A DNA stretch of 64,000 bases. Source: Halovenus marina. Its GTDB lineage: Archaea > Halobacteriota > Halobacteria > Halobacteriales > Haloarculaceae. The stretch covers positions 2,542,001 to 2,606,000 of the forward strand of contig NZ_JBLKNZ010000001.1 of NCBI RefSeq assembly GCF_051414115.1, written 5' to 3'. A model generated the notes under the pieces. That model ran no database searches. It was not told where the DNA came from and saw only the letters and a list, made by a program, of their open reading frames with translations. Below are positions 43,079 through 52,414 of this stretch, in pieces; within the stretch, counting starts at the first letter, position 1; each line of letters starts with the position of its first letter. The position numbers and the translations under genes were made by a program.

Positions 43079-43313
43079 ATCAGAAATCTGAGGTGTTTGT
43101 TGCCCTCTGGCGATTAGTTGGGCATTCCGGAGCAAGGCCACGCGAGTGCCTCGCTCCATTCCGGCTCCGTTGAACCGGGATGCAACCCTCGAAATCGCAG
43201 TTCACAGGGCGTGTACCGATATCTGAGCGGGAAAAAGTTGAAGGTGTCGTTCTGACCTACGAGTCAGCCGAAAAGAGCGACCACAGCGGTGATATCGGGG
43301 ACGGCAAAGCGGG

Positions 43314-44042
43314 CTACAGGTAGGTGTGTCGAATGTAGTCGTCGATACGGTCGGTCAACTCCGATTCGAACGTCCAGAAGCCGCGGTACGTCTCCGGTTC
43401 AACCTCGGTTGCGACCAGAGCGGCACTTGCAGACTCGGACTGGTACACGACGAACCAAGAGTCGGCGATTTCGCTGTCGTCCAGCGCGTGGGTTTCGATT
43501 CCCAACTCGGGACTCGAACCGGTGTCGCGGCCGAATACGTGAGTCTCGACGTCGCTATCGGCCAGTCGCTCGTAGATCGAACGCGTGCGAGGCTCGGCCA
43601 GTCGAGACAGTTCCTGCATCCCGGTTGTGACAACCCCCTCGTTGCAGTGGAGGGCAAGCTCCTCGATGTGGTGTGAGATCTCTGTCAGAAGTGGCGTGTT
43701 CCCGGCAGCGACCAGGAACGTCGCCTCCTCGAACTGAACCAACAGCTCCGGGGTATCGATACGGTCGCGGGAGCGAGTGCCGACAACCTCGAAGCTGCTG
43801 TCTATCAGCAGAAAGTCACCGGCAAACTCCTCGAGCGTCGAGACAGCGACCAGATTCTCCGCAGGCAGAAACGAAGCGAACTGTGTCAGTAACCTCGGTT
43901 CCGATTCCTGAGACAGAACAGCGTCGTCGAAAAACCGATCGATCCGGTCGAGGATCTCAGTTCCGACCTCGTCGTTCGGTTTGAATACGACCATCGATCG
44001 GTCCCGTGTTTCCGTCTCTTCGATGAAATCCAGTAGTGTCAT
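43314..44042 (-). CDS. DICT-domain sensory protein
   Basis: 242 residues, the haloarchaeal DICT layout: an N-terminal region with MVVFKPNDEVG, a middle LRLxAxS-like part, and ERLADSDVETHVFG with DSWFVVYQSESASAALVATEVE at the end. DICT domains are proposed sensors linked to light- or redox-responsive regulation. A second DICT protein lies at 46749. The longer frame to 44159 is less likely because the family N-terminus is MTLLDFIEE. Confidence 0.8.
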   Translation of the reverse strand: MTLLDFIEETETRDRSMVVFKPNDEVGTEILDRIDRFFDDAVLSQESEPRLLTQFASFLPAENLVAVSTLEEFAGDFLLIDSSFEVVGTRSRDRIDTPELLVQFEEATFLVAAGNTPLLTEISHHIEELALHCNEGVVTTGMQELSRLAEPRTRSIYERLADSDVETHVFGRDTGSSPELGIETHALDDSEIADSWFVVYQSESASAALVATEVEPETYRGFWTFESELTDRIDDYIRHTYL

Positions 44043-44220
44043 TCGGTCATCCCAAATGGTACTGAAAACAGGTCTCTGACGGACAAAGTTCTTTGGATTC
44101 TCCCAGTTCTCACGAGAGAGATGCGTAACGACGGTGTTCGAACAGGAGGGATCTGCCATTCCGTTCGATGGCTCCGTCTCCAGCCAAACGCGTTTGTGGA
44201 TCCAGTTCTGTACTGGTGGT

Positions 44221-44565
44221 ATGCCAACCGTCGAGTTTCGGGGCCAGACAATCGAGTGTCCGGACGGGGCAACCCTGCGTGACGTGCTGAACGAAGCGGG
44301 TCAGTCCCCACACAACGGACGCGCAACGACGATCAACTGTCGCGGCCACGGTTCCTGTGGCACCTGTGCTGTGGAAATCGAGGGGCGCGTCACCGAACCG
44401 ACTGCGAGAGAGAAGGCGCGGCTCACAGTCCCACCGCACGCCAGAACTGACGGGCTTCGACTCGCCTGTCAGGTACAGGTGCGCGGCGACCTCGTCGTCC
44501 AGAAATATCCCGGCTTCTGGGGCCAGCACACCGATAGCCAGCCAATCGACAGTCCAGATGAGTGA
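44221..44565 (+). CDS. 2Fe-2S ferredoxin 1
   Basis: 114 residues. The cluster ligands are NCRGHGSCGTC (C-x5-C-x2-C) and LACQV. The C-terminus carries VQKYPGFWGQ. Cytoplasmic electron carrier. Its last 8 nt overlap the start of a second ferredoxin gene, so the two are made from one transcript. Confidence 0.9.
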   Translation: MPTVEFRGQTIECPDGATLRDVLNEAGQSPHNGRATTINCRGHGSCGTCAVEIEGRVTEPTAREKARLTVPPHARTDGLRLACQVQVRGDLVVQKYPGFWGQHTDSQPIDSPDE

Positions 44566-44926
44566 CGACCCAGCCGACCAGGGACCCGTCACCGGGGAAA
44601 CGGTGACAGTAACTGTCTACGACAGGGACGACCGGTTCGACCTGTCAGTTCGGCGCGGTCGGACACTCAGGGACGTCCTGCTGGAACGGGGGCTGTCACC
44701 CTACACGCGTCTGACTGGGTCGCTGAACTGCGGCGGTCGGGGCATCTGTGCGACGTGTGGCGTCAGGCTCTCTGACGGCCCCGCGCCGGACCACTGGCAC
44801 GACCGGCTGGCCGACCGCTTCGGCTATCCGCGCCTGTCGTGTCAGGTGACAGTCGACCGCGACATGACCGTTCGGCTGGTCGAGGACAAACGCATCTGGG
44901 GGTCTCGGGAGACGCAATCAGACTAG
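44558..44926 (+). CDS. 2Fe-2S ferredoxin 2
   Basis: 122 residues, paralogous to the gene before it: TLRDVLLERGLSPYTR, ligands NCGGRGICATC and LSCQV, and a KRIWG end matching the FWGQ region of the first. The ATG overlaps the first gene's stop region by 8 nt. The pair probably arose by duplication. No reductase or oxygenase gene is adjacent. Confidence 0.9.
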   Translation: MSDDPADQGPVTGETVTVTVYDRDDRFDLSVRRGRTLRDVLLERGLSPYTRLTGSLNCGGRGICATCGVRLSDGPAPDHWHDRLADRFGYPRLSCQVTVDRDMTVRLVEDKRIWGSRETQSD

Positions 44927-45007
44927 CAGGGCGTTCGGAGTTAGCTCGACTGGGACATCCGTCGATAGAGTTTGAACTTTTTTGGCTCGTCAGCCCGAGT
45001 GTGGTCT

Positions 45008-45211
45008 ATGGAGACACAGTTCTCTCTGCCGGTGGCAGTCGGTATCGTGGTTGCGATCATCGCTGCGGGAACGGTCGGCCTGATCACCGCACCGATCGGG
45101 ATGACGACTGAGACAATCTTGATGATGGTACTGCCGTCGATGGCTGTGTTCGCGGCGATCGTCTTCGTCATCGGAGTGATGCACGGCCAGCATCGCGCGG
45201 CGAACGCGTGA
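45008..45211 (+). CDS. Small two-helix membrane protein
   Basis: 67 residues with helices AVGIVVAIIAAGTVGLITA and MVLPSMAVFAAIVFVIGVM. ATG at 45008 sits about 30 nt after a GAACTTTTTTGG TATA-like element. No known function; similar two-helix proteins are conserved in haloarchaea. Confidence 0.7.
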   Translation: METQFSLPVAVGIVVAIIAAGTVGLITAPIGMTTETILMMVLPSMAVFAAIVFVIGVMHGQHRAANA

Positions 45212-45218
45212 TCGACCG

Positions 45219-45950
45219 CTAGCTATCGAAGTTTGTCGAAAGCTGGCCCTGCTCGTCGACAGCGAGTCCGAACTCCTCGATCAGCGCCGCGGTTCGGTCG
45301 GGTCGGTTTCTGTCGGCGCGCGCTCGTGCACGAACGGTTGAGACGAGCGTCGCCAGATCGGCGGGCGTCTCGACAGTCGGGATCAGCGGCAGGAAGTCGA
45401 CCGCAAGCCCCGCGTCGCGTGCTCGTGCGGTCAGCGTCTCGATGGCGGGCGTCGCGTACGCGTCGGTGAAGTTGATCGGTTCGGAAAAGCCAGCGACGGA
45501 GACGCCGCCGCCCGGCGAGGGGGCGAGAACGACGGCGCTCGACCGGAGTTTCATCGCGACGCGTCCGATATGCTCGCGGGCGAGAAGCGGTGCCGTCGGT
45601 TCGGCCACTGCAACTGTCAGTTCGTCCTCGGCGTCGAGCAGGTGTGTGAGCGTGTTCCCGACGCGTCCGGCGTAGGTCTCACCGACCTGCACCTCGTATC
45701 GGGCTGGCTCGGGGAGAGCATCAGCGAGGTGGTCTCGAAGCAGTTCTTCGGAGTCGACATCGACCGATAGCTGGTCCGTGGGGCGATAGTTGACGAGCAG
45801 GTCGCCGCCGCCGCGCTGGATGGCCGTGCAGACGTCCGTCAGCATCGCCCGATACAGCCGAACGCGCGATTCCGGCGGGAGTCGGTCAGCCAGTTCCGGA
45901 AGCACAACCTCTGGAACGGGCGGGTCAGCGAGCACTGCGACCGTGGTCAT
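45219..45950 (-). CDS. Glycosyltransferase-A-like protein (DUF2064-like)
   Basis: 243 residues. TVAVLADPPVPEVVLPELADRLP resembles the N-terminus of GT-A-type nucleotide transferases, and PTVETPADLATLV resembles the closing pTVDTPxDL motif of the DUF2064/TIGR04282 group. Ser/Asp metal motifs are weak, so activity is doubtful. Convergent with the small membrane protein. Confidence 0.55.
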   Translation of the reverse strand: MTTVAVLADPPVPEVVLPELADRLPPESRVRLYRAMLTDVCTAIQRGGGDLLVNYRPTDQLSVDVDSEELLRDHLADALPEPARYEVQVGETYAGRVGNTLTHLLDAEDELTVAVAEPTAPLLAREHIGRVAMKLRSSAVVLAPSPGGGVSVAGFSEPINFTDAYATPAIETLTARARDAGLAVDFLPLIPTVETPADLATLVSTVRARARADRNRPDRTAALIEEFGLAVDEQGQLSTNFDS

Positions 45951-46098
45951 ATCGCCTGTAGTGACCCACGCGTTATGAGTCCAGCGAGAGGCGACAGGAG
46001 CGAGGCTGTGTGACAGAGGTACCGCGCGCCACGAATCGTCGGTCCGGTTTGCCGGAACACGACCGTTTAGTGTCCGTCAGCAAGTTAGTGTCGAGGAC

Positions 46099-46752
46099 GT
46101 GTCCGAATCCGCACGGGAGACAGACAGCCCGCCGGTGGTCGAGCGGTTCCCGCACGAGGAGATCACCGACAGCGTGCTGATATACGGCCCAGCGATGAGC
46201 GGACAGCGACGCCTCGGCGTCGAGTTGCTCGCACGCGGTGACGAGACCGGACAGCAGATCTACGTGACGACGACCGAGCGGGCCTGGCGCGCGCGGAACG
46301 TACTCGGGTCGGTGACGGCAAACAGCGACGGGGCAGTCATCGTCGACTGCCTGACGACGGAGACAGAGAACGACCGGACGATCCCGGTCGGGTCGCCAGC
46401 GAACCTCTTCGAGATTGCAGACGCACTCGCAACCCTGTACAGCGACCTCGAGCGGAGCGAGCAGGTCGGGTCTCGCGTCCTGCTCGACAACCTCGCGACG
46501 ATGTTACTCCATACGAACATCGAGCGAGTGACCCGGTTTCTGCATCCCGTCATCAGACACGTCGAGGAACACGGCGGCATCGTCATCGCGACACTCGACA
46601 CCGACGGGGTATCGGCCGCCGAGCGGCAGACGATCCTCGGACTGTTCGACCAGCATATCGCGGTGCGAACGACCGAGCGTCACGGTCACGAGTATTCAGT
46701 GGACGACGCCCAGACGTGGCACCAGTTCGAGCCGCCACGGGAGGAACAATGA
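46099..46752 (+). CDS. RecA-like haloarchaeal protein with altered P-loop
   Basis: 217 residues. SVLIYGPAMSGQRRLGVELLARG is in the place of a Walker A but lacks the GK(S/T); VLLDNLATMLLH stands at Walker B and IATLDTDG follows, giving a KaiC/RecA-like outline. It starts with GTG and its stop overlaps the DICT gene (ATGA), so the two are coupled. Such proteins pair with DICT or HTH_10 proteins in haloarchaea; the role is regulatory at most by inference. Confidence 0.65.
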   Translation: MSESARETDSPPVVERFPHEEITDSVLIYGPAMSGQRRLGVELLARGDETGQQIYVTTTERAWRARNVLGSVTANSDGAVIVDCLTTETENDRTIPVGSPANLFEIADALATLYSDLERSEQVGSRVLLDNLATMLLHTNIERVTRFLHPVIRHVEEHGGIVIATLDTDGVSAAERQTILGLFDQHIAVRTTERHGHEYSVDDAQTWHQFEPPREEQ

Positions 46753-47501
46753 GTTCGAGCGAATTCGAGATCGAGATACTCTTCGACGCGCTTGCTGCAC
46801 ACACCTGTCGGTGTCTCGTCTTCAACTACGAGGGAACCGCCGAACGTCTCGATGCGATCCGAAGCCGTCTCGCGGGGTCTGGTATCGGCGTCGAGACCAG
46901 AGAGTCAGAATCGAGTCCGACGAACGTCGCCGTGTTCGTCTCGGGCGAGCGCGTGATAGACGTGATCGCAATCGACGAGTGGTGGCCCGAATCGCTGTCC
47001 ATCGAGGGGGTGCTCGACGGTCGGGCCGTGAACCCGCCCGAAATTCCGGACGCAGTTGCGGCGGCGGTCACCGTGTTGCCGGAAGCCTCGAAATTACGTC
47101 TCATCGCGGTGTCCCGGGAGTTCGAACAGCGCGCGATGCGGTGTGGTGGCGGCCGTCTCGCCGTCGGGTTCCAGTACCTCTCGACGCTCGCCAACTCCGA
47201 GCGCACACGGGCGGTGTACGAGCGCCTCGCCGCCGCAGGAGTCGACGTGACAGTACATGGCGTCCCCGACGCGTCAGTCGATTCCCTCCCAGTCGAGACG
47301 AGCCACGACGGGGCAGAACAGTACGGACAGTACTGGTTCATGCTGTACGACGGCGACGGTGAGCCAGACCGAAAAGCGGTACTCGTTGCCCGCGATCGAG
47401 ACGACGGGTCCTACGAGGGATACTGGTCGGTCGACCCCGCTGTCACTGACGAACTGATCCGGCTGGCAGAGCGAGAGTCAGTCGCGCCGTTTCGGGCATG
47501 A
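46749..47501 (+). CDS. DICT-domain sensory protein 2
   Basis: 250 residues, same layout as the DICT protein at 43314: an N-terminal RCLVFNYEGTAERL, a middle SREFEQRAMRCGGGRLAVGFQYL, and YERLAAAGVDVTVHG with YWFMLYDGDGEPDRKAVLVARD. Translationally coupled to the P-loop-like protein before it. Function unknown, likely sensory. Confidence 0.8.
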   Translation: MSSSEFEIEILFDALAAHTCRCLVFNYEGTAERLDAIRSRLAGSGIGVETRESESSPTNVAVFVSGERVIDVIAIDEWWPESLSIEGVLDGRAVNPPEIPDAVAAAVTVLPEASKLRLIAVSREFEQRAMRCGGGRLAVGFQYLSTLANSERTRAVYERLAAAGVDVTVHGVPDASVDSLPVETSHDGAEQYGQYWFMLYDGDGEPDRKAVLVARDRDDGSYEGYWSVDPAVTDELIRLAERESVAPFRA

Positions 47502-47606
47502 GTCCGGTCGACCCGCTCGGGCGTCACACGTGAGTGCAAAAGCGATATACACACGGCAGATCACGGGAGACAGAACTGTTATCTGGATGGCAACGTAAGG
47601 ACAGGT

Positions 47607-48161
47607 ATGGTACTCGAGGCGCTGCTGTCGGAGCTACCGCTGGTGTTGCTGCTGGCCGGTGCAGGCCTCATTATCGCCGAGGCGTTCGCACCGGGGGCGC
47701 ACTTTTTCGTCGTCGGCGTCGCGCTCTTTGCCGCCGGACTTGTCGGGTTTTTTCTGCCCGTCGGCGGGACGCTCAGCCTCATCATCATGACCGCCGTCGT
47801 CCTCGTGACGGCCGTCGGGACGCTGTATGGCTATCGGAAGGCTGATCTCTACGGGGGCGAAGGCGAGGGCAAGACCAGCGATTCGAGTTCACTCCGCGGG
47901 AAATCCGGCCGCGTCACCGAACGAGTCACGCCGACAGAGGGGCAGGTCAAGATTGACGAGGGGGGATTCAACCCATACTACCAGGCCCGAAGCGTCGACG
48001 GCGAGATAGCCGAAGGGACGGAAGTGATCGTGATAGATCCCGGCGGCGGCAACGTGCTGACGGTCGAATCCTACGAGAGCCTCAGCGACGAAATCGACCG
48101 CGAACTCGAACGCGACCGACGGGCGAGCGAGCGCGAATCAGAGAGTGAGGCGAGTTCGTAG
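47607..48161 (+). CDS. NfeD-family membrane protein
   Basis: 184 residues. Three or four helices (LLLAGAGLIIAEAFAPG, FFVVGVALFAAGLVGFF, LSLIIMTAVVLVTAVG) are followed by a C-terminal OB-fold (GRVTERVTPTEGQVKI, IAEGTEVIVIDPGGG), the NfeD arrangement. NfeD partners with SPFH/stomatin proteins; no such gene is adjacent. Acidic tail. Confidence 0.88.
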   Translation: MVLEALLSELPLVLLLAGAGLIIAEAFAPGAHFFVVGVALFAAGLVGFFLPVGGTLSLIIMTAVVLVTAVGTLYGYRKADLYGGEGEGKTSDSSSLRGKSGRVTERVTPTEGQVKIDEGGFNPYYQARSVDGEIAEGTEVIVIDPGGGNVLTVESYESLSDEIDRELERDRRASERESESEASS

Positions 48162-48227
48162 CGCGGCCATTCTGTAATCTGATAATCCCCCGCAAACGTT
48201 TTTTAGGCATACTGCATCGTGTCGAGT

Positions 48228-49769
48228 ATGTTCCGGTCTCGCGGGGGTCTGACAGATACCATATCACCAACGAGCGGTGTCGCTGTTGCACTCGGAGTAC
48301 AGTTCGCGCACGCGATGTATCAGGCGTTGCTGTTCGCTCTTGCGCCGTTTGCAGTCTGGTCAGTTGCAAGCCCAGTCGGCTTCGCTGTTGCGCTCGGTGC
48401 ACTCGCCTACAGCTACGAGACGCTCGCAACCACGATCCAGGAAGCGAACACGCAGGTGGCACCGACCGAGGGCGAATCGACCAGTGCAGCGGTCGTCGAC
48501 CAGCTCGAACACGACCGCGAGCGGCTCTGGGCGGCCACGCAGACGCTGCGTGCCAGCCGAAATCAGGGGGCAGACACACGGCGAGCGAGCGAATCCGGAG
48601 CGGACACGCCCGACGGGACAGTTACCGTTCCGGACGGGGGAGTCGAGAGCACGGAGACAGAGGCGGTCGGGGCAGCGACACCCGAGGAGTACGAACAGTT
48701 CATGGGCGAGTTCCAGACCGCAGTCAGCGCGACCGGAAGCGGTGACCTGACCTACCGACTCGACATCGACTCACCGACTGACTCGGGCGGAGCACTCGCC
48801 GAGTCGTACAACGAGACAGTCGCGGAGTTCGAGCGAACGATCACGACTGCGACGGATTTCAGCGACGGCGTCGAGGGATCAGCAGAGCAGGTCACGACCG
48901 CTATCGAGACAGTCAAGGACGCGAGCGAGAGTGTCGCCGAGACCGTTCAGGGGATCGTCGAGGTCTTCCACAAACAGCACGAGCAGGTGGAGACGATCAC
49001 GGCCGAGGCAAGCGAGATCTCCGGTGCGATCGAGGAAGTCGCAGCCTCGACGGATCAGGTGTCCGAAACCGCACAGCGAACCGAAGAGCGAACGCAGGAG
49101 GGGATCGAGGCCGGGACGGACGCACAGGTCGCGATGCGAGAGATCGAGAGTCAGATCGACGAGGTCGTCGAGGCCATCGACGCGCTCAGCGAACAGATGG
49201 ACGAGATCGGTCGCATCGTCGACCTGATCGACGACATCGCAGACCAGACGAACATTCTCGCGCTGAACGCGTCGATCGAGGCGGCAAACGCCGGGGAGAG
49301 CGGCGCGGGATTCGCAGTCGTCGCGGACGAGGTCAAACAGCTCGCCGAGGAGACACAGGACGCGACCGACGAGATCGAACAGGTCGTCGAGCGGGCGCGA
49401 GAACAGACCGAAACGACGGTCACAGAAGTCGAGCAGATGAAATCAGCCACGGACCAGGGGATCGGAACCGTCGAGGAGAGCGTCGACGCACTCGAAGCGA
49501 TCAACGAACTCGCACAGGAGACGGCACAGGGCGTCGCAGAGATAAGCGACGCCGCGGACGCACAGGCGTCCAGTATCGAGCAGGTGGCATCGATCGCAGA
49601 AGGAACTGCAGAGACGAGCGCAGAAAGCGTCGACGAGGCCCAGCACATCGCCTCGATCGCAGAAGAACAGAGCCTCGCACTCGGGGAGATGTACGTCGAG
49701 GCGAAGATGCTCTCGACGCGAGCGACACAGCTCTCGACGCTGTTCGACGAGTACGAGACGAGCGCATAG
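48228..49769 (+). CDS. Methyl-accepting transducer without external sensor
   Basis: 513 residues. Two hydrophobic segments (about 15-55) make a short hairpin with no external domain. A long acidic linker is followed by HAMP-like TGSGDLTYRLDID and a full signalling coiled coil whose hairpin tip is IADQTNILALNASIEAANAG. Likely senses internal or membrane state. GTG 48219 is an alternative start, but a TTTTTTA box about 28 nt upstream favours ATG 48228. No che genes nearby. Confidence 0.9.
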   Translation: MFRSRGGLTDTISPTSGVAVALGVQFAHAMYQALLFALAPFAVWSVASPVGFAVALGALAYSYETLATTIQEANTQVAPTEGESTSAAVVDQLEHDRERLWAATQTLRASRNQGADTRRASESGADTPDGTVTVPDGGVESTETEAVGAATPEEYEQFMGEFQTAVSATGSGDLTYRLDIDSPTDSGGALAESYNETVAEFERTITTATDFSDGVEGSAEQVTTAIETVKDASESVAETVQGIVEVFHKQHEQVETITAEASEISGAIEEVAASTDQVSETAQRTEERTQEGIEAGTDAQVAMREIESQIDEVVEAIDALSEQMDEIGRIVDLIDDIADQTNILALNASIEAANAGESGAGFAVVADEVKQLAEETQDATDEIEQVVERAREQTETTVTEVEQMKSATDQGIGTVEESVDALEAINELAQETAQGVAEISDAADAQASSIEQVASIAEGTAETSAESVDEAQHIASIAEEQSLALGEMYVEAKMLSTRATQLSTLFDEYETSA

Positions 49770-49832
49770 ACCGAATCCAGCACAACCGGCCAAGGACACA
49801 ACGCTTTTTTTCCGGCCGCAACTCCTCTCCCC

Positions 49833-50885
49833 ATGGATCCCCTCACAGCCGTACTGGTGGCGAGTACGGAAACCGCAGAAAACGTGACCGGGGAATCCCC
49901 AATTCCGCGCGCCGAGTGGCTGCCGGAGTGGGTTCCGGGGTGGAGCCTCGAACTTGTCGCATCGCTCGTCGTCATCGGTCTGGCGTGGCTGGTCGCTCGA
50001 CTGCTCGTTCGGCTGTTCGGCCGACGGATCGCCCGCCACATCGAGCGGCCGAGTCTGACCGGCGTCGCGCTCGGCGGGATCAAGGTCGGCGTCTACATCT
50101 TCGCACTGCTCGTGCTGTTGCGGATCAACGGACTCGATCTGGGCAACATCGCCCTCTCTGTGACGGTGTTTTCGGCCGTGATCGGTGTCATTCTCGCACC
50201 CATCGTCGGGAGCATCATCAGCGGCGTCTTCCTGCTTGCCGACCAGCCCTACGAGATCGGTGACATGATCGAACTCACCGAACGGGGACAGCGTGGCTTC
50301 GTCGACGACATCACGCTCCGCTACACGAAGATATTCACGCTCGACAATTCGTTTCTGGTGATCCCCAACGGGAACATCCGGGACCGCGACGTGGTCAACT
50401 ACTCCGCAGAGGATACCCGCCTCCGGGAGTCACTCAACGTGCTCATCACCTACGAAAGCGACCTCGAAGCGGCCAGAGACCTGATGGAGTCGAGCGCGAG
50501 AGGCGTCGAGGGCGTCATCTCTGGTGGCCCGAACATCCGCGTCGGCGGTGCGCGGTATCCGGCAGCGCCGCAGTGTCTGATCGGTTCGTTCGCAGACAGC
50601 GGTATCCTCCTCCGTCTGCGCTACTGGGTGCAGGAACCGTACCGCCTCCCGACCGTTCAGTCACAGATTCAGACTGCAATCTGGGACGCCTTCGAGGACG
50701 CGGACGTCGAAATCGCCTACCCGCACTCGCATCTCGTCTTCGACGAGACGAGCGGACAACTCGAAGTGTCGGCCGACGGCGACCATCGAACATCTTCAAA
50801 CGGTCCCGAGGCTGTCGACGGGAACCAGCACACGCAGGAGGGCGATAACAGCGACGACACCCGACCGAACTCGGGAGACAAGTAG
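49833..50885 (+). CDS. MscS-family mechanosensitive channel
   Basis: 350 residues. Three helices, the pore-lining one in ILAPIVGSIISGVFLLADQPYEIGDMIE, followed by the beta domain (GFVDDITLRYTKIFTLDNSFLVIPNG) and the alpha/beta C-domain. Opens under membrane tension to release solutes. The final 45 residues are acidic low-complexity. Convergent with the Usp-like gene. Confidence 0.92.
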   Translation: MDPLTAVLVASTETAENVTGESPIPRAEWLPEWVPGWSLELVASLVVIGLAWLVARLLVRLFGRRIARHIERPSLTGVALGGIKVGVYIFALLVLLRINGLDLGNIALSVTVFSAVIGVILAPIVGSIISGVFLLADQPYEIGDMIELTERGQRGFVDDITLRYTKIFTLDNSFLVIPNGNIRDRDVVNYSAEDTRLRESLNVLITYESDLEAARDLMESSARGVEGVISGGPNIRVGGARYPAAPQCLIGSFADSGILLRLRYWVQEPYRLPTVQSQIQTAIWDAFEDADVEIAYPHSHLVFDETSGQLEVSADGDHRTSSNGPEAVDGNQHTQEGDNSDDTRPNSGDK

Positions 50886-50907
50886 CAGAGACAGTCACGC
50901 CAGCGAG

Positions 50908-51312
50908 TCACACAGCAGAGACGGTGACGAGTTCACAGTCCAGTTCGTCCTGGAGAAACCGCTCGATGTCGGGACCGTCGACGAGTCGGCGCATCATCTG
51001 CCGCCACCGGCCGACCTGCTTCGTCCCGATGACGACGATGTCTGCGTCCTCTGCGAGTACTTCCTCGAGGATCGACTCCTCGACGAGCAGTCCGCTCCGA
51101 ACGGCGTACCGGACCGAGTCGAGTTCGTCGAACTCGCGCTCGACTGCCGCTTTGAGTTGGCTTCGCGTCACGCGTTTGCCGGACTGGTACAGATTCACGT
51201 GAAGGATCGTCAGCGACGCGTCGTGCTCGTCGGCGATCGAAATCGCCTCGGCCAGCGTCGCTCGCGAGTGGTCGGTCAGCGGGTACCGGACCGGTACCAC
51301 AACCTGCGTCAT
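50908..51312 (-). CDS. Universal-stress-protein-like protein
   Basis: 134 residues, Rossmann-like: VVVPVRYPLTDHSRATLAEAISIA, LTILHVNLYQSGKR and ADIVVIGTKQVGRWRQMM. The ATP loop GxxGxxx is altered (GTKQVGRWR). Binding or a signalling role typical of UspA is likely, but the partner is unknown. Confidence 0.8.
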   Translation of the reverse strand: MTQVVVPVRYPLTDHSRATLAEAISIADEHDASLTILHVNLYQSGKRVTRSQLKAAVEREFDELDSVRYAVRSGLLVEESILEEVLAEDADIVVIGTKQVGRWRQMMRRLVDGPDIERFLQDELDCELVTVSAV

Positions 51313-51415
51313 ACTGACGTTTGGATGGGGAGTAACCTGACCCTTCCGAATGAAGCGAGCGGCCGCGGCCCGCTCTGCGCTGCCACAAGCTCATTTTCTT
51401 TGATGGGAGTATAGC

Positions 51416-51430
51416 ATATTCGGGGAATAT
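51416..51430. promoter_or_regulatory. Palindromic operator before the AbrB/PIN pair
   Basis: ATATTC-GGG-GAATAT, perfect 6-bp arms, just upstream of an AT-rich TATA region (51427-51440) and about 30 nt before the antitoxin ATG. Fits autoregulation by an AbrB/antitoxin complex. Confidence 0.5.
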
Positions 51431-51459
51431 TTTTATTTTTGCCCATTCTACACTGTGGT

Positions 51460-51690
51460 ATGGCTGATACGTCGTTAGACGACCGCGGTCGTCTCACGCT
51501 TCCGAAGGAAGTGCGAGAACGATACGGTGACCGGTATCATCTCGTTCAGCTTGACGATGGCATCAAGCTCGTTCCAGTTGCCGAGGACCCGCTCGCTGCG
51601 CTCAGAGACGAGTTCGAGAATGTCGACGAGTCGGCCGATGAGCTTCGCGAACGCGCACGCAAGGCGGCTCTGGAAGAGGCTGGAGAATAA
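51460..51690 (+). CDS. AbrB-type antitoxin
   Basis: 76 residues. The N-terminal swapped-hairpin SLDDRGRLTLPKEVRERYG and HLVQLDDGIKLVP is the AbrB/MazE DNA-binding fold; the helical C-terminus would hold the toxin. Stop TAA directly adjoins the toxin ATG. Chosen start MADTSLDDRG. Confidence 0.88.
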   Translation: MADTSLDDRGRLTLPKEVRERYGDRYHLVQLDDGIKLVPVAEDPLAALRDEFENVDESADELRERARKAALEEAGE

Positions 51691-52065
51691 ATGTACGCGG
51701 AAACGGACTTTCTGCTCGCCCTGATCAAGGACGAAGACTGGCTCGGAGAGGCTTCCGAAACCGTCTATCGGACACACCAGGACGCGCTGTGGACGTCACA
51801 GTTTACGCTCATCGAACTTCTGTTGGTCGCCTACCGCGAGAATCGCGATGTCGAACGCGTCGTCACGAACGCCGCCGCCCTCGTCGACGTTCGCGGCGAC
51901 GTGGAGACGGTCGTCTCCGCCGCGACCTATGTCAAAGACCACGGATTTACGCCCTTCGATGCACTCCATCTCGTCGAATCTGACGGCGATACCATCGTCT
52001 CCAGTGACGATTCCTACGACGACATCGCGCCGCGTCTCGATCTGACGTCCGTATCCGAAGAATGA
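51691..52065 (+). CDS. PIN-domain toxin (VapC-like)
   Basis: 124 residues. The acidic residues of the PIN RNase centre are in YAETDFLLALI, QFTLIELLLVAYRE, FTPFDALHLV and VSSDDSYDD. Immediately follows its antitoxin. It likely cuts tRNA or other RNA when freed. Confidence 0.88.
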   Translation: MYAETDFLLALIKDEDWLGEASETVYRTHQDALWTSQFTLIELLLVAYRENRDVERVVTNAAALVDVRGDVETVVSAATYVKDHGFTPFDALHLVESDGDTIVSSDDSYDDIAPRLDLTSVSEE

Positions 52066-52105
52066 AGAGGGGGACACTTACAGGCGGGCCCGCCCAAGTG
52101 AATCT

Positions 52106-52345
52106 ATGAGACAGATCACTGGGCCTGATGGCGCCACGCTGTACATCGACCGTCAGGAGGGCACGCGCGGGCAGAAAGGCCCCTTCTATGTCGTCTACAC
52201 GGACGAACAGGCGAGCGAGCGCTGGGGGTTTTTCTGCACGAACTGCGAAACCGTTGACAACGCCGTCGACGCGATGGGTCGCATCCAGTGCAACCAGTGT
52301 AGCAACCGGACGAAAGCCGAGGAGTGGGACGCGGCCCACGAGTGA
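52106..52345 (+). CDS. DUF5816 stand-alone protein
   Basis: 79 residues: YIDRQEGTRGQKGPFYVVY, FCTNCETVDNAVDAMGRIQCNQC with two Cx2C pairs forming a zinc-binding site, and EEWDAAHE. The same domain forms the C-terminus of the acetyltransferase at 54415. Function unknown. Confidence 0.8.
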   Translation: MRQITGPDGATLYIDRQEGTRGQKGPFYVVYTDEQASERWGFFCTNCETVDNAVDAMGRIQCNQCSNRTKAEEWDAAHE

Positions 52346-52414
52346 GCGCACGCTAGTATCCCTCATATTACACGTGAGTACGCTTATTACCGATGGCGGA
52401 ATAGAGGGGACTGG

